Assembly: GCA_017959485.1 (NCBI GenBank)
Contig: JAGDAM010000003.1
Coordinates: forward strand, 1 to 10,474
Source: Clostridia bacterium
GTDB taxonomy: Bacteria > Bacillota_A > Clostridia > Oscillospirales > CAG-272
Direction of reading: 5' to 3'
DNA: 10,474 nucleotides
Shown: in pieces, positions 1 to 7,006 of the stretch
Numbering within the stretch: the first letter of the stretch is position 1
Layout: the number at the start of each line of letters is the position of its first letter
Made by a program: the position numbers and the translations under genes
Notes under the pieces: model-generated
What the model saw: the letters and a program-made list of their open reading frames with translations, nothing else
Databases searched by the model: none
Told to the model about the DNA's origin: nothing

Positions 1-2
1 AC

Positions 3-1142
3 ACCGACGGGGATGGATTATACTCGGTAATTTATTTCTCTGTTTTTCGCATTGAGGGTTCGCAGGAATTCGGCATTCCGCTCGGAAAGATCATTCCGGG
101 AGAAACCGGACCGCGGATCGAGAATTATTCCGACGAAGGAACCGAATCGGATTGTCGCTGGGGATATCTTAAGTCTCCGTACGGAAGTCCGGACGACCCC
201 GGGGGCGTCTTTCTGATTCCGAGCGCCGTCGGAGAGAAAGAGATAGAAAGCAGCAAAATTACGGCTGACGACTTCAGCGTACGATTATCCTGGGGGCCGC
301 ATAACACCGGTACCGAAGAACGGCTCGACAACGTGTGGGGCGGCGGGTGGAAGACCGGAAGACAGGCTCTTGATCTGTTTTTCATCCTCTCCGACGATTT
401 ATCCGCGCACGCTGACTCTACCTGCAGCGACGACCTTTCCGGGTACTATATGAATCTGCTGTTCGTCGCCGATGCGGGTAACGGAGAGTATTACTGTTTC
501 GGGAATTACCGGCTCTTACATCTCGACGGAAAGAATTGTCTTGTCTCGTTCAAAAGCGATCCTGCCGACGAACCTGTTCAGAGATATAAAACCGGCAGCG
601 ATATTTACGCAAAAGCCAGGATCATCCTCAGAGACAGTTTCGGTACGTCGACCGAGAATCTGCTGAGCGGTATTGACAAAAACGTCCTCGAAAGCGTTCT
701 TTCGGATAAAGATTTTATGAAGATCGCCGTCGATAAAGGTGTCCGCGAGTTTTACGCCCGGCTTGAGACGGGCGGATTCGAGTATATTACCTACGAAAAC
801 CGGAGGGAAAAACTCGACAGTCCGGATATTCTGAAATTCGATGAGATAACCGCCGAGCTGAAAGAACGGTCCCCCGGATACGACGAAAAAGGGATTCTGT
901 CCCGCATCCGCGTTTTCAGATACGGTGACGGAACGTACAAATATTTCGTAACGCTTGACGACAGGATCTATATGATGAACGGGTGGGCGCTAATGACGGT
1001 GCGGCTGTACGATTACGATTCGGACGGCACCGACGATATCGTTTTTACCTTCAACAACGGTTCGGGTGTGGTCATACCCGCACAGGTTGCGATCGATCTG
1101 CGGGATATGACGCTTCACCGATGCGATACGATAGTACCCTAA
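3..1142 (+). CDS. Uncharacterised protein with DxDxDG (FG-GAP/VCBS-like) loops, 5' partial
   Basis: The reading frame is open from the left edge of the window (first whole codon at 3) to a TAA at 1140-1142, giving 379 visible codons; the true start lies outside. A GTG at 333 could be mistaken for a start, but the frame continues upstream of it with ordinary protein-like codons. Two acidic, EF-hand-like loops are visible: TDGDG at the extreme left (3-17) and DYDSDGTDD at 1011-1037, the latter followed by a beta-like stretch (IVFTFNNGSG). Such loops are typical of FG-GAP/VCBS and dockerin-like calcium-binding repeats, which occur mostly in exported proteins. The middle (about 330-900) is mixed alpha/beta with no motif I recognise. 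No export signal can be judged because the N terminus is missing. It ends 24 bases before the next gene and probably shares its transcript. Function unknown. Confidence 0.8.
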   Translation, partial: TDGDGLYSVIYFSVFRIEGSQEFGIPLGKIIPGETGPRIENYSDEGTESDCRWGYLKSPYGSPDDPGGVFLIPSAVGEKEIESSKITADDFSVRLSWGPHNTGTEERLDNVWGGGWKTGRQALDLFFILSDDLSAHADSTCSDDLSGYYMNLLFVADAGNGEYYCFGNYRLLHLDGKNCLVSFKSDPADEPVQRYKTGSDIYAKARIILRDSFGTSTENLLSGIDKNVLESVLSDKDFMKIAVDKGVREFYARLETGGFEYITYENRREKLDSPDILKFDEITAELKERSPGYDEKGILSRIRVFRYGDGTYKYFVTLDDRIYMMNGWALMTVRLYDYDSDGTDDIVFTFNNGSGVVIPAQVAIDLRDMTLHRCDTIVP

Positions 1143-1152
1143 TGAGACAATC

Positions 1153-1158
1153 GGAGGT
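1153..1158 (+). promoter_or_regulatory. Shine-Dalgarno site of the 1167 gene
   Basis: GGAGGT lies 8 bases before the ATG at 1167. This near-perfect ribosome binding site, together with the stop of the previous gene at 1142, fixes the start of the downstream protein. Confidence 0.8.
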
Positions 1159-1166
1159 AAATCCCC

Positions 1167-2180
1167 ATGCTTGTTGTTGATATCGACTCTTTGATCGACG
1201 GCGTCGCGGAGTGCGTTGACAGGCACAAAATCGCCCCGGGCGACTACCGCAGATGGCTTTGGGACAACGGCGGCGGCAGGAACACCGGTAGGAACGAGTA
1301 CGGCTGCGCCGACGCCGCCAATATTCTCTACACCGTCGGCCGCTTCCCGCGCGACCCTGAGGAAAGGCAAAGCTGGATCTCGATTCTTCAGAGCATGCAG
1401 GATCCCGAGACCGGTATGTACCGCGAGCCGACACACCATACGATTCACACAACCGCTCACTGCACCGCGGCTCTCGAGCTTTTTGACGCGTCCCCGCTTT
1501 ACAAATGCACGGCTCTCGAGGGAATACTGACGAAGGAAGGCCTTTACGGCTTTCTGGAGAATGAGGTCGACTGGCAGAACCCCTGGCCGGAATCGCACAA
1601 GGGTGCCGGCATTCTTCCCTGCCTTATAAACACCGGAAAGGCGACCCGTGAGTGGACGGACCTTTACTTCGACTGGATGTGGGAGCACTCGGACCCAGAG
1701 ACCGGCTTTTTCTACTTCGCGAAAAACGGCGAACCGAAGAAAAGCTCGCTCCACCGCTACATGGCAGGCGGCTTCCACTATATTTTCAACCACGAATACG
1801 CCCGAAGGCCTCTCCGGTACCCCGAGCGGATCATCGACAGCTGCATATTTCTCATCGACAACGGCATACGAAACCCGGAATACGGAAACCTCGCCGCGAA
1901 GTGCGGGTTTATCGACGTCGACGTCGTCTATTCCCTCTCCCGCGCCATGCGCCAATCGCCGCACAGGTTCTACGAGGGGAAGGAGCGGCTTGAGAGATTT
2001 GCGGAAATCTACCTCGGAATGCTCTTTTCAATCGATCAGGCAAAAGACGAGTCGTGGAACGATCTGCACATGCTCTTCGGAACCGTCTGCTGCCTTGCAG
2101 AGCTGCAGACGGCGCTTCCCGGAAAGATCAGGACCTCCGTCCCGCTGAAGATAGTCCTCGACAGGCGTCCGTTCATCTGA
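1167..2180 (+). CDS. Uncharacterised protein, probable alpha/alpha-toroid (terpenoid-cyclase-like) fold
   Basis: This 337-residue protein has no signal peptide or membrane segment and is probably cytosolic. It is rich in aromatic residues and helices. It carries two QW-like turns, QDPETGMY (residues 78-85) and SDPETGFFYF (175-184), a His/Thr-rich segment THHTIHTTAH (89-98), and CGFIDVDVVYSLSRA starting near residue 246. Repeated D-P-E-T-G turns between helical hairpins are characteristic of prenyltransferase/squalene-cyclase and glycan-processing (alpha/alpha) barrels, so I infer that fold. I cannot name a reaction. The DxDD motif of class II terpene cyclases is absent (only DVD at 250-252), so a real terpene cyclase is unlikely. 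The start is supported by a GGAGGT site 8 bases upstream. Its codons favour C-ending forms more than the genes on either side, a mild difference. A 324-codon open frame on the opposite strand is a shadow. Confidence 0.85.
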   Translation: MLVVDIDSLIDGVAECVDRHKIAPGDYRRWLWDNGGGRNTGRNEYGCADAANILYTVGRFPRDPEERQSWISILQSMQDPETGMYREPTHHTIHTTAHCTAALELFDASPLYKCTALEGILTKEGLYGFLENEVDWQNPWPESHKGAGILPCLINTGKATREWTDLYFDWMWEHSDPETGFFYFAKNGEPKKSSLHRYMAGGFHYIFNHEYARRPLRYPERIIDSCIFLIDNGIRNPEYGNLAAKCGFIDVDVVYSLSRAMRQSPHRFYEGKERLERFAEIYLGMLFSIDQAKDESWNDLHMLFGTVCCLAELQTALPGKIRTSVPLKIVLDRRPFI

Positions 2181-2224
2181 CCGGGAGCCGGAACCGAAAA
2201 AACGGACGGATTGCGAGGCATCAT

Positions 2225-2902
2225 ATGAAAGTTTTCAAAAGAATACTCATAATACTTGCCGAATTATTCGCGATTCTCGCGGCGGTCGCCGCGGTATCTC
2301 TCGCCGTTCTTCAAAAAAGAACCGACGCGATTAAAGACGATATCTCGGGAATATATACCGATGAAAAATACCGAACCCCCGTATCCGTTCAGGGCGTAGA
2401 CGTAATAAAGCAGCAGGTTTCCTGCGGTTACGCGGTAATTGAGATGTTTTCATCCTGGAACGGGGGCGGAATCACCGAGGAAACGCTTTATAACGAATAC
2501 GGCAAAGTGGTGACGTCAACCGGACGGTCTTTCTGCGACGAGATGAATAAACGTTTTCCGGAATACGTCACCGTCATTCACAAATACCTGAAAAACACGG
2601 AACTGATCGACCTGGTGTACGACAGTCTGGCCGGCGGCGTACCGGTTCCGTTTGAGTGGGCGGCGCCGTATGAAAACGGCTGGACGCTTCACTACTCTCT
2701 GGTAATCGGAGCGGATATTCCGGCGGATAAAATAACGGTGGCAAACCCGTACGGTTATTACGAAGAACTGACGGTCTCCGATTTTCTGCGGAGAACGTCC
2801 TTTGAAGCATACGAGGATATGCCTCTGTTTCTGAAACTCGGATTTGCGTTTTCCGTTTTTGAAAAAAACACGGTGTTTACGGTGAACCGAGTTAACGGTT
2901 AG
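2225..2902 (+). CDS. Membrane-anchored C39-like (papain-fold) cysteine peptidase
   Basis: The protein has 225 residues. MKVFKR precedes a hydrophobic segment (about residues 7-29), giving an uncleaved N-terminal anchor with the rest predicted outside the membrane. The extracellular part fits the Peptidase_C39_2 pattern: KQQVSCGYAVIEM with Cys67 as nucleophile and Gln63/Gln64 as possible oxyanion residues; a middle region ending in PVPFEWAAPYENGWTLHYSLVIGAD with His156; and ITVANPYG with Asn174 as the third catalytic residue. Members of this family cleave peptides or act as uncharacterised exported hydrolases. True bacteriocin-processing C39 domains are fused to ABC transporters, and this one is not. 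The frame stays open upstream to 2054 inside the previous gene, but the anchor starts exactly at the ATG at 2225, which has a GAGG-type site 6 bases before it. It follows the previous gene by 44 bases. The family call is good; the substrate is unknown. Confidence 0.82.
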   Translation: MKVFKRILIILAELFAILAAVAAVSLAVLQKRTDAIKDDISGIYTDEKYRTPVSVQGVDVIKQQVSCGYAVIEMFSSWNGGGITEETLYNEYGKVVTSTGRSFCDEMNKRFPEYVTVIHKYLKNTELIDLVYDSLAGGVPVPFEWAAPYENGWTLHYSLVIGADIPADKITVANPYGYYEELTVSDFLRRTSFEAYEDMPLFLKLGFAFSVFEKNTVFTVNRVNG

Positions 2903-2967
2903 CACGCGATTACATCAATGATTTCCGCGAAGAAATATTCACTGTCGGAAGAAAGGAACGATGAATC

Positions 2968-3633
2968 TTGAGAACCATCAGAGTAACGGGCAAAGGACGG
3001 CTGAAGGTACGTCCGGATATGACGAGAATTACAATAACCTTGACCGGGATATATAAAGAATACGCGGAAGCGCTGAAGCATTCCGCCGAAGATACCGAAA
3101 AGATCAAAGCCCTCCTGTCCGGATTTGATTTTCAGCCATCCGATCTCAAAACGCTGAATTTCAACGTCGACACCGAATACGAGAGTTACACGGAGCGGAA
3201 TGAATACAAACAGCGGCTGGCCGGATACAGGTACAGACACATTATGAAAATTGAGTTCCGCTCGGATAACGACCGGCTCGGCAGGATTCTTTACGCTCTT
3301 GCGCGCTGCGAACTGAACCCCGAATTCAATATAAGCTATTTTGTCGGGGATCGGGAATCCGCCATGAACGAACTGATCGGCAAGGCCGTGGCCGACGCCG
3401 AAGAAAAGGCGAACGTGCTGGCGGCAGCCGCGGGTCTCCGGATCGGGGAGATACAGACGGTCGACTATTCCCTGGGAGAGATCGGCATGGAGGTCAGACC
3501 CGTGAGCGGCATGCTGCGCGCCAAAACAATGACGGACGCGGGATCCGAAGACGGCGCGGGATACGGTATGAATATTGAGCCGGACGATATAACGGTATCG
3601 GATACGGTCACCGTGATCTGGAAAATCGGATAA
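2968..3633 (+). CDS. SIMPL (DUF541) domain protein
   Basis: This 221-residue protein is almost entirely a SIMPL domain. The N-terminal signature IRVTGKGRLKVRPDMTRITI (residues 4-23) matches the family's V-x-G-x-G-x-x-x-V-x-P-D opening. The helix-turn around residues 137-168 (ADAEEKANVLAAAAGLRIGE) matches the conserved dA-x-x-kA-x-x-lA-x-x-aG-x-x-lG motif, and the protein ends in a typical strand (TVTVIWKIG). The start is TTG: an in-frame TGA at 2962-2964 lies just upstream, and the first in-frame ATG (residue 18) would delete the conserved opening. A GAAAGGA stretch ends 10 bases before the TTG. An ATG at 2961 is in another frame and stops after about 30 codons. Most SIMPL proteins are exported, but no signal peptide is visible here, so it is probably cytosolic. 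The biochemical role of SIMPL domains is poorly defined. Confidence 0.87.
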   Translation: MRTIRVTGKGRLKVRPDMTRITITLTGIYKEYAEALKHSAEDTEKIKALLSGFDFQPSDLKTLNFNVDTEYESYTERNEYKQRLAGYRYRHIMKIEFRSDNDRLGRILYALARCELNPEFNISYFVGDRESAMNELIGKAVADAEEKANVLAAAAGLRIGEIQTVDYSLGEIGMEVRPVSGMLRAKTMTDAGSEDGAGYGMNIEPDDITVSDTVTVIWKIG

Positions 3634-3652
3634 AGAAAGAAAAACGTTACAG

Positions 3653-5089
3653 ATGTTTACCGTCAACCATAAAGAGCTGAGACTGTCGTTTAACGAGTTT
3701 CACGATATTACAGGCAAAGAAATGCCTCAGTACGGAGAATTCTGTCTGATCGAGCTGAAAAGCGGGGACTATACCGCGGGGAGCTGGCATCCGTCCGGCA
3801 GCAGCGGCGGAAAAACAGGCAAGTTCATACGCGGAACCGCCGATTCGATAGAATCGACAGAGGTCGCGAGATGGCACTCGCTGGATCGCTACGACGTCAC
3901 CGAAAGTCTTGAAACCGAGGGGGTCAACCGGATCAACCTCGGGCCCGAAGAGGAAGGCGTCCGCGGCGTCAGGTTCGAAGGTTTCAGATCGTTTGCCGAC
4001 AGAAAGAAGCCGAAAAACGAGCAGTACTGTCTTCTGATTATGAAAGACGGAAGTCTGGCGGCGGGCAGATGGAACAAGTGGCGGCACCGGGCAGGAGGAG
4101 CTTTTATTTACGCGCCGGCGCTGGCGAGCCACAGTTCGGATAAAGTGTGGGCGTGGACGCCGCTCGGCACCGACCGGTTCTTTGCGGAGGAGCTGGAACG
4201 AGAGAATGAGAGGAAACTCGAAAAAAAGCTGAACAAAAATCCTTCGGCTGATCCGGAGCTTTTCGGATACGGGACGGATATCAGCGTATATTACGAAAAA
4301 GCGCTTGAAAAACTGCGCGCGGAGTATCCGTGGGCCACTCTGCCGATGATGAGGAAGAAAACTCCGGTCTGGCAGATCGCTCCCCTGCACGGCAAATACG
4401 TTTTCGCTCAGATCGGCAAAAACTATTGCGACGGTTCGGACACAGTGACTCCCTGGAAAGAAGGCAAAACGGCGGACGAGTTCATCGATTTTCTCTGCGA
4501 ATATACGCGCGATACGGTCAGGCGCTCCAATCCCGAAGAGAAATTCAGGTTTGGCACGGACGTAACCGTATATCTGGAAAAAGCGTTCAATAACGTAAAG
4601 AAAGATTATCGCTGGCTTGACAGAAAGATGCTCGAGAAGGGCTGGCAGTATGATATACAGCCGGTTGACGGTGATCCGGAATTCGTCAGAAGATACCGGG
4701 GTGACAGCGAATATTCTGTGTGCGACGTCGAAAGCGCGGAAGATTTCATAGAGTGTGTGGAACGCGACTATCGGAGCGCGGCGCTGCGTGAGAACAAAAC
4801 CGTGGCAAGATATGAGCCGCGTTTCGGACGTATCGAGCTTAACGGCTGGAATCTTGAAAGTTACGTTTTCTTTAAGCTGGAGTCGGGCGACTTCAAAGTG
4901 AGCGTTACAGCCGGAGACCGTACGACCGGCGGCAGCAGGGAGTTTTTTATCACTCCTTACTGCTTCGAGGCCGGGAGCTACGAGGAGTTTCTGGACCGTT
5001 ATCTGGAGATTGTTCCGGATTTCTTCTTTGGGCTCGGCAAGAAGGATCTTCTGCCCGACAAGGATCTTAAAGCATTCCTTGGGTATTGA
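3653..5089 (+). CDS. Uncharacterised 478-residue protein with internal repeats
   Basis: I do not recognise this protein. No signal peptide or membrane segment is visible. Two kinds of internal duplication are. Module A occurs at residues about 26-80 and 121-174: FCLIELKSGDYTAGSW aligns with YCLLIMKDGSLAAGRW at an offset of 95, and both copies later carry a W-x-x-L turn (ARWHSL and WAWTPL). Module B occurs at about 204-227 and 298-321: FGYGTDISVYYEKALEKL aligns with FRFGTDVTVYLEKAFNNV at an offset of 94, each ending in a tyrosine-x-tryptophan (YPW, YRW). A helix of the type ADEFIDFLCEYTRD (274-287) recurs as AEDFIECVERDYRS, and more weakly as SYEEFLDRYLEI near the C terminus. A charged linker (about 179-196) separates the A pair from the B region. 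The ATG at 3653 is the first possible start after an in-frame stop at 3614; its ribosome site is weak and purine-rich. It lies 19 bases after the SIMPL gene and is last in the run. Confidence 0.85.
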   Translation: MFTVNHKELRLSFNEFHDITGKEMPQYGEFCLIELKSGDYTAGSWHPSGSSGGKTGKFIRGTADSIESTEVARWHSLDRYDVTESLETEGVNRINLGPEEEGVRGVRFEGFRSFADRKKPKNEQYCLLIMKDGSLAAGRWNKWRHRAGGAFIYAPALASHSSDKVWAWTPLGTDRFFAEELERENERKLEKKLNKNPSADPELFGYGTDISVYYEKALEKLRAEYPWATLPMMRKKTPVWQIAPLHGKYVFAQIGKNYCDGSDTVTPWKEGKTADEFIDFLCEYTRDTVRRSNPEEKFRFGTDVTVYLEKAFNNVKKDYRWLDRKMLEKGWQYDIQPVDGDPEFVRRYRGDSEYSVCDVESAEDFIECVERDYRSAALRENKTVARYEPRFGRIELNGWNLESYVFFKLESGDFKVSVTAGDRTTGGSREFFITPYCFEAGSYEEFLDRYLEIVPDFFFGLGKKDLLPDKDLKAFLGY

Positions 5090-5111
5090 ATAAAGTCATA
5101 TAACGTCAACA

Positions 5112-5158
5112 AATAATTCGGCAGATTTTGGATAAATACCAAAATCTGCCGAATTATT
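5112..5158. terminator. Perfect 20-bp stem, probable bidirectional terminator
   Basis: Bases 5112-5131 are exactly reverse-complementary to 5139-5158, around a 7-base loop (ATAAATA). The stem has a GC-rich core (CGGCAG) and AT-rich ends, so each strand's 3' arm finishes in a U-rich stretch (AAUUAUU), followed on the plus strand by AUCUUUU. It sits between convergent genes: the plus-strand run ends at 5089 and the minus-strand aldolase gene ends at 5185. A shared rho-independent terminator is the natural reading, although neither side has a long uninterrupted U tract. Confidence 0.85.
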
Positions 5159-5184
5159 ATCTTTTGTCGATAAACAGTTCTTTA

Positions 5185-5961
5185 TTATCCGGCAAGCGTT
5201 TTCAGTCCGTCCAAAACGGCGCAGGCGCCGTCGTGAACGTATCCGACGTCGTTTCCGGCAAAAATCATCCCGGCGCCTCGGGCGAGCCAGCTGCCGACAA
5301 CTTCGGGAACGAATCCGATCGAGACCCCGAAGAGCTTCCCCCGCTCAGTCATCTTTCTGCCTATCGTATCGTACACAGGGATCATATCCGGATGGTCGGT
5401 TCTGCCGATATGCCCCATCGAAGCCGAAAGATCGTTGGGACCCACGACGTATGCGTCGATTCCTTCGACGTCGAGAATACCGTCCAGATCGTTCACCGCG
5501 TCGATATGCTCGATCTGCAGGATCCTCCACATCCTCCGGTATACGCGGTCGACAAAGTCGGTCTGCGCGATTCCGCCGTAGTCGAGCGCTCTCAGGGGGC
5601 CGTAGCCTCTCTCCCCTTTCGGAGGATACTCGCACGCGGCGACCGCGGCGCGGGCGTCGTCCGCGGAACGGATATAGGGAAAGATTATCCCTTCCGGTCC
5701 CATGTCGATCACCGGTTTGGCCAGCACCCTGTCGTTCCAGGGAATTCTGACAAAGGCGGGAGTTCCGCCCGCGCGGGCGGCGATAAGGTTGTTCTGCAGA
5801 CTCTCGATGCCAATGGCGGTGTGCTCCATATCTATCCAGATCATATCAAAGCCGATCAGTGAGATTGCCTCGGTCAGGGAAGGCGCTCCGCAGAACACGT
5901 GCGTGCCGAAGAGGACCTCTCCTCTTTTCCGTTTTTCTTCTATCCTACCGAAGTTGTACAT
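5185..5961 (-). CDS. HpcH/HpaI family class II pyruvate aldolase
   Basis: The protein has 258 residues, the usual length for this family of metal-dependent TIM-barrel aldolases, which reversibly cleave 2-keto-3-deoxy (or 4-hydroxy-2-oxo) acids to pyruvate and an aldehyde. The family's signature residues are present with almost the numbering of E. coli HpaI: His47 in WIDMEHTAIG, Arg72 in FVRIPWND, metal ligand Glu151 in LQIEHIDAV, and metal ligand Asp177 in VGPNDLSAS. The motif YPPKGERGYGP (112-122) is also diagnostic. An active enzyme is expected; candidate substrates are 2-keto-3-deoxy-rhamnonate, other sugar acids, or 4-hydroxy-2-oxoheptanedioate, and these cannot be separated by eye. The frame is open upstream to 6189, but that part overlaps the sialidase-like gene antiparallel in sense. 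The ATG at 5961 has a GGAGGT site 5 bases before it and starts one base after the preceding gene's stop, suggesting coupled translation. Confidence 0.92.
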   Translation of the reverse strand: MYNFGRIEEKRKRGEVLFGTHVFCGAPSLTEAISLIGFDMIWIDMEHTAIGIESLQNNLIAARAGGTPAFVRIPWNDRVLAKPVIDMGPEGIIFPYIRSADDARAAVAACEYPPKGERGYGPLRALDYGGIAQTDFVDRVYRRMWRILQIEHIDAVNDLDGILDVEGIDAYVVGPNDLSASMGHIGRTDHPDMIPVYDTIGRKMTERGKLFGVSIGFVPEVVGSWLARGAGMIFAGNDVGYVHDGACAVLDGLKTLAG

Positions 5962-5962
5962 C

Positions 5963-6955
5963 TCAGACCTCCGCGCAAAAATAGCAAATAAGTTTTCTGT
6001 TCCAGGTATACGTGACGTGCAGCCGTCCGTCCCGGTATCTGACGGACGGATATGCAAAGGTGCCGTCGCCGGTGGCAATCTCGGTAAGATGACAGAAGCT
6101 GTCGCCGCCGTCGTGCGACACAAAGACCGACAGCGGGGTTCTGCGCCCCCAGATCTTCCCTTCCGGCACTCCGCGGGGATTGCAGACAAGGAAAATCCTT
6201 CCGTCAGGCGCGGCGTCGAGATCGATTGCCGAATTGTTGTTCTTCATCGCGGTCGGAAACGGCTCGCCGAACGTCCTGCCGTAATCGGCCGACTCGGCGC
6301 GCCAGATTCTGCCCTCTGAAGATCTCATCAGCGCGACGACGTGCCCCGGCCGCTTTCCGTCCTCGAAAAATGCGGGCTGAATAAGCCCCCTTCTTTTTTC
6401 ATCCGCCGGAACGTCGGTGCGAAGTCCCGACGCGGGCATAACGATATCGCGGCTCCTCGTCCAGCTGATTCCCCCGTCTTCCGAACGGTCGGCAAAGCAT
6501 TTCCAGCCGTCGGTCTCGGTTGATCCCGGAGCAAGCAGAGAGCCGTCGGACAGTTTCAGAATCCGGTTTCTGACCGGCCCCCGGCCGCCGCTGCGGTCAC
6601 CCGGGACCATCTCGCGCGACGCGCCGAAAGTCCGGCCGCCGTCGTAGGACTCGACGATCTCGGTGTGCCAGCCGCCGATCGTGTCCCCGATCTTGTAGTA
6701 AACCCTAAGACAGCCGCTGTGGAGATCGACGACCGGATTCCAGTGCGGAATTCCGTCGTCGGCGGTAATCCTCACCGGCTCCGACCATCCGTCGCGGTCC
6801 CGCCGGGCGCCGTAGATGCAGACGTCTCGGTTTCCCTCGGCGCTTCCGCGAAACCATGCGGCGAACAGCGTCCCGTCGGGCAGAATATCGAAGCTCGACG
6901 CGTGGCAGGACTCTCCGTCAAGCGGATATACGTACTCGTTTGCAATTATCTTCAT
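5963..6955 (-). CDS. Sialidase-fold (BNR/Asp-box) protein, probable intracellular glycosidase
   Basis: The 330-residue protein shows four Asp-boxes (S-x-D-x-G-x-x-F/W) at residues 103-110, 158-165, 222-229 and 280-287, which mark blades of a six-bladed beta-propeller. Other segments fit the bacterial BNR_2 (exo-alpha-sialidase-like) family: HASSFDILPDGTLFAAWFRG (18-37), PHWNPV (70-75), RGPVRNR (125-131) and the C-terminal LHVTYTWNRK (312-321). There is no signal peptide, so it acts in the cytoplasm, unlike secreted sialidases. The N-terminal R-I-P motif of classic GH33 enzymes is not seen, so sialic acid specificity should not be assumed. Many relatives are annotated only as sialidase family protein. 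It lies between pepT (51 bases upstream) and the aldolase gene (1 base downstream), which suggests release of a sugar acid or related residue for cleavage by the aldolase. The ATG at 6955 has a modest GGCGGA-type site. Confidence 0.87.
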   Translation of the reverse strand: MKIIANEYVYPLDGESCHASSFDILPDGTLFAAWFRGSAEGNRDVCIYGARRDRDGWSEPVRITADDGIPHWNPVVDLHSGCLRVYYKIGDTIGGWHTEIVESYDGGRTFGASREMVPGDRSGGRGPVRNRILKLSDGSLLAPGSTETDGWKCFADRSEDGGISWTRSRDIVMPASGLRTDVPADEKRRGLIQPAFFEDGKRPGHVVALMRSSEGRIWRAESADYGRTFGEPFPTAMKNNNSAIDLDAAPDGRIFLVCNPRGVPEGKIWGRRTPLSVFVSHDGGDSFCHLTEIATGDGTFAYPSVRYRDGRLHVTYTWNRKLICYFCAEV

Positions 6956-7006
6956 CTTCGTATCCGCCGGTTATTCACGGCGCTGACGGCGTAAAAAGCG
7001 TTTTTA

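Noticed and set aside
990..1964. 324-codon open frame on the minus strand
   Set aside because: It lies entirely opposite the well-supported 1167-2180 gene and the end of the preceding one, has no recognisable domain, and reads as low-complexity antisense protein.
2054..2224. Upstream extension of the C39-like peptidase frame
   Set aside because: It overlaps the previous gene in another frame, and the membrane anchor begins exactly at the ATG at 2225 with a nearby ribosome site.
2899..3666. 255-codon minus-strand frame opposite the SIMPL gene
   Set aside because: The plus strand encodes a clear SIMPL domain; the antisense product has no motif.
3647..4390. 247-codon minus-strand frame opposite the repeat protein
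   Set aside because: The internal amino-acid repeats are meaningful only on the plus strand, and the antisense frame has no supported start.
5128..5862. 244-codon plus-strand frame opposite the aldolase gene
   Set aside because: The minus strand has the full set of catalytic aldolase residues; this frame also begins inside the terminator stem.
5962..6189. N-terminal extension of the aldolase frame to 6189
   Set aside because: It would overlap the sialidase-like coding sequence on the same strand in another frame, and is not homologous to the aldolase family; the ATG at 5961 has an excellent ribosome site.
6965..6982. CGCCG/CGGCG inverted repeat between pepT and the sialidase-like gene
   Set aside because: A 5-bp stem with an 8-base loop is expected by chance in this GC-rich sequence.
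6992..7006. Small palindrome TAAAAA-GCG-TTTTTA after pepT
   Set aside because: The stem is short and all A/T with a 3-base loop, so it is too weak to be a terminator, and the next gene follows after 51 bases in the same direction.
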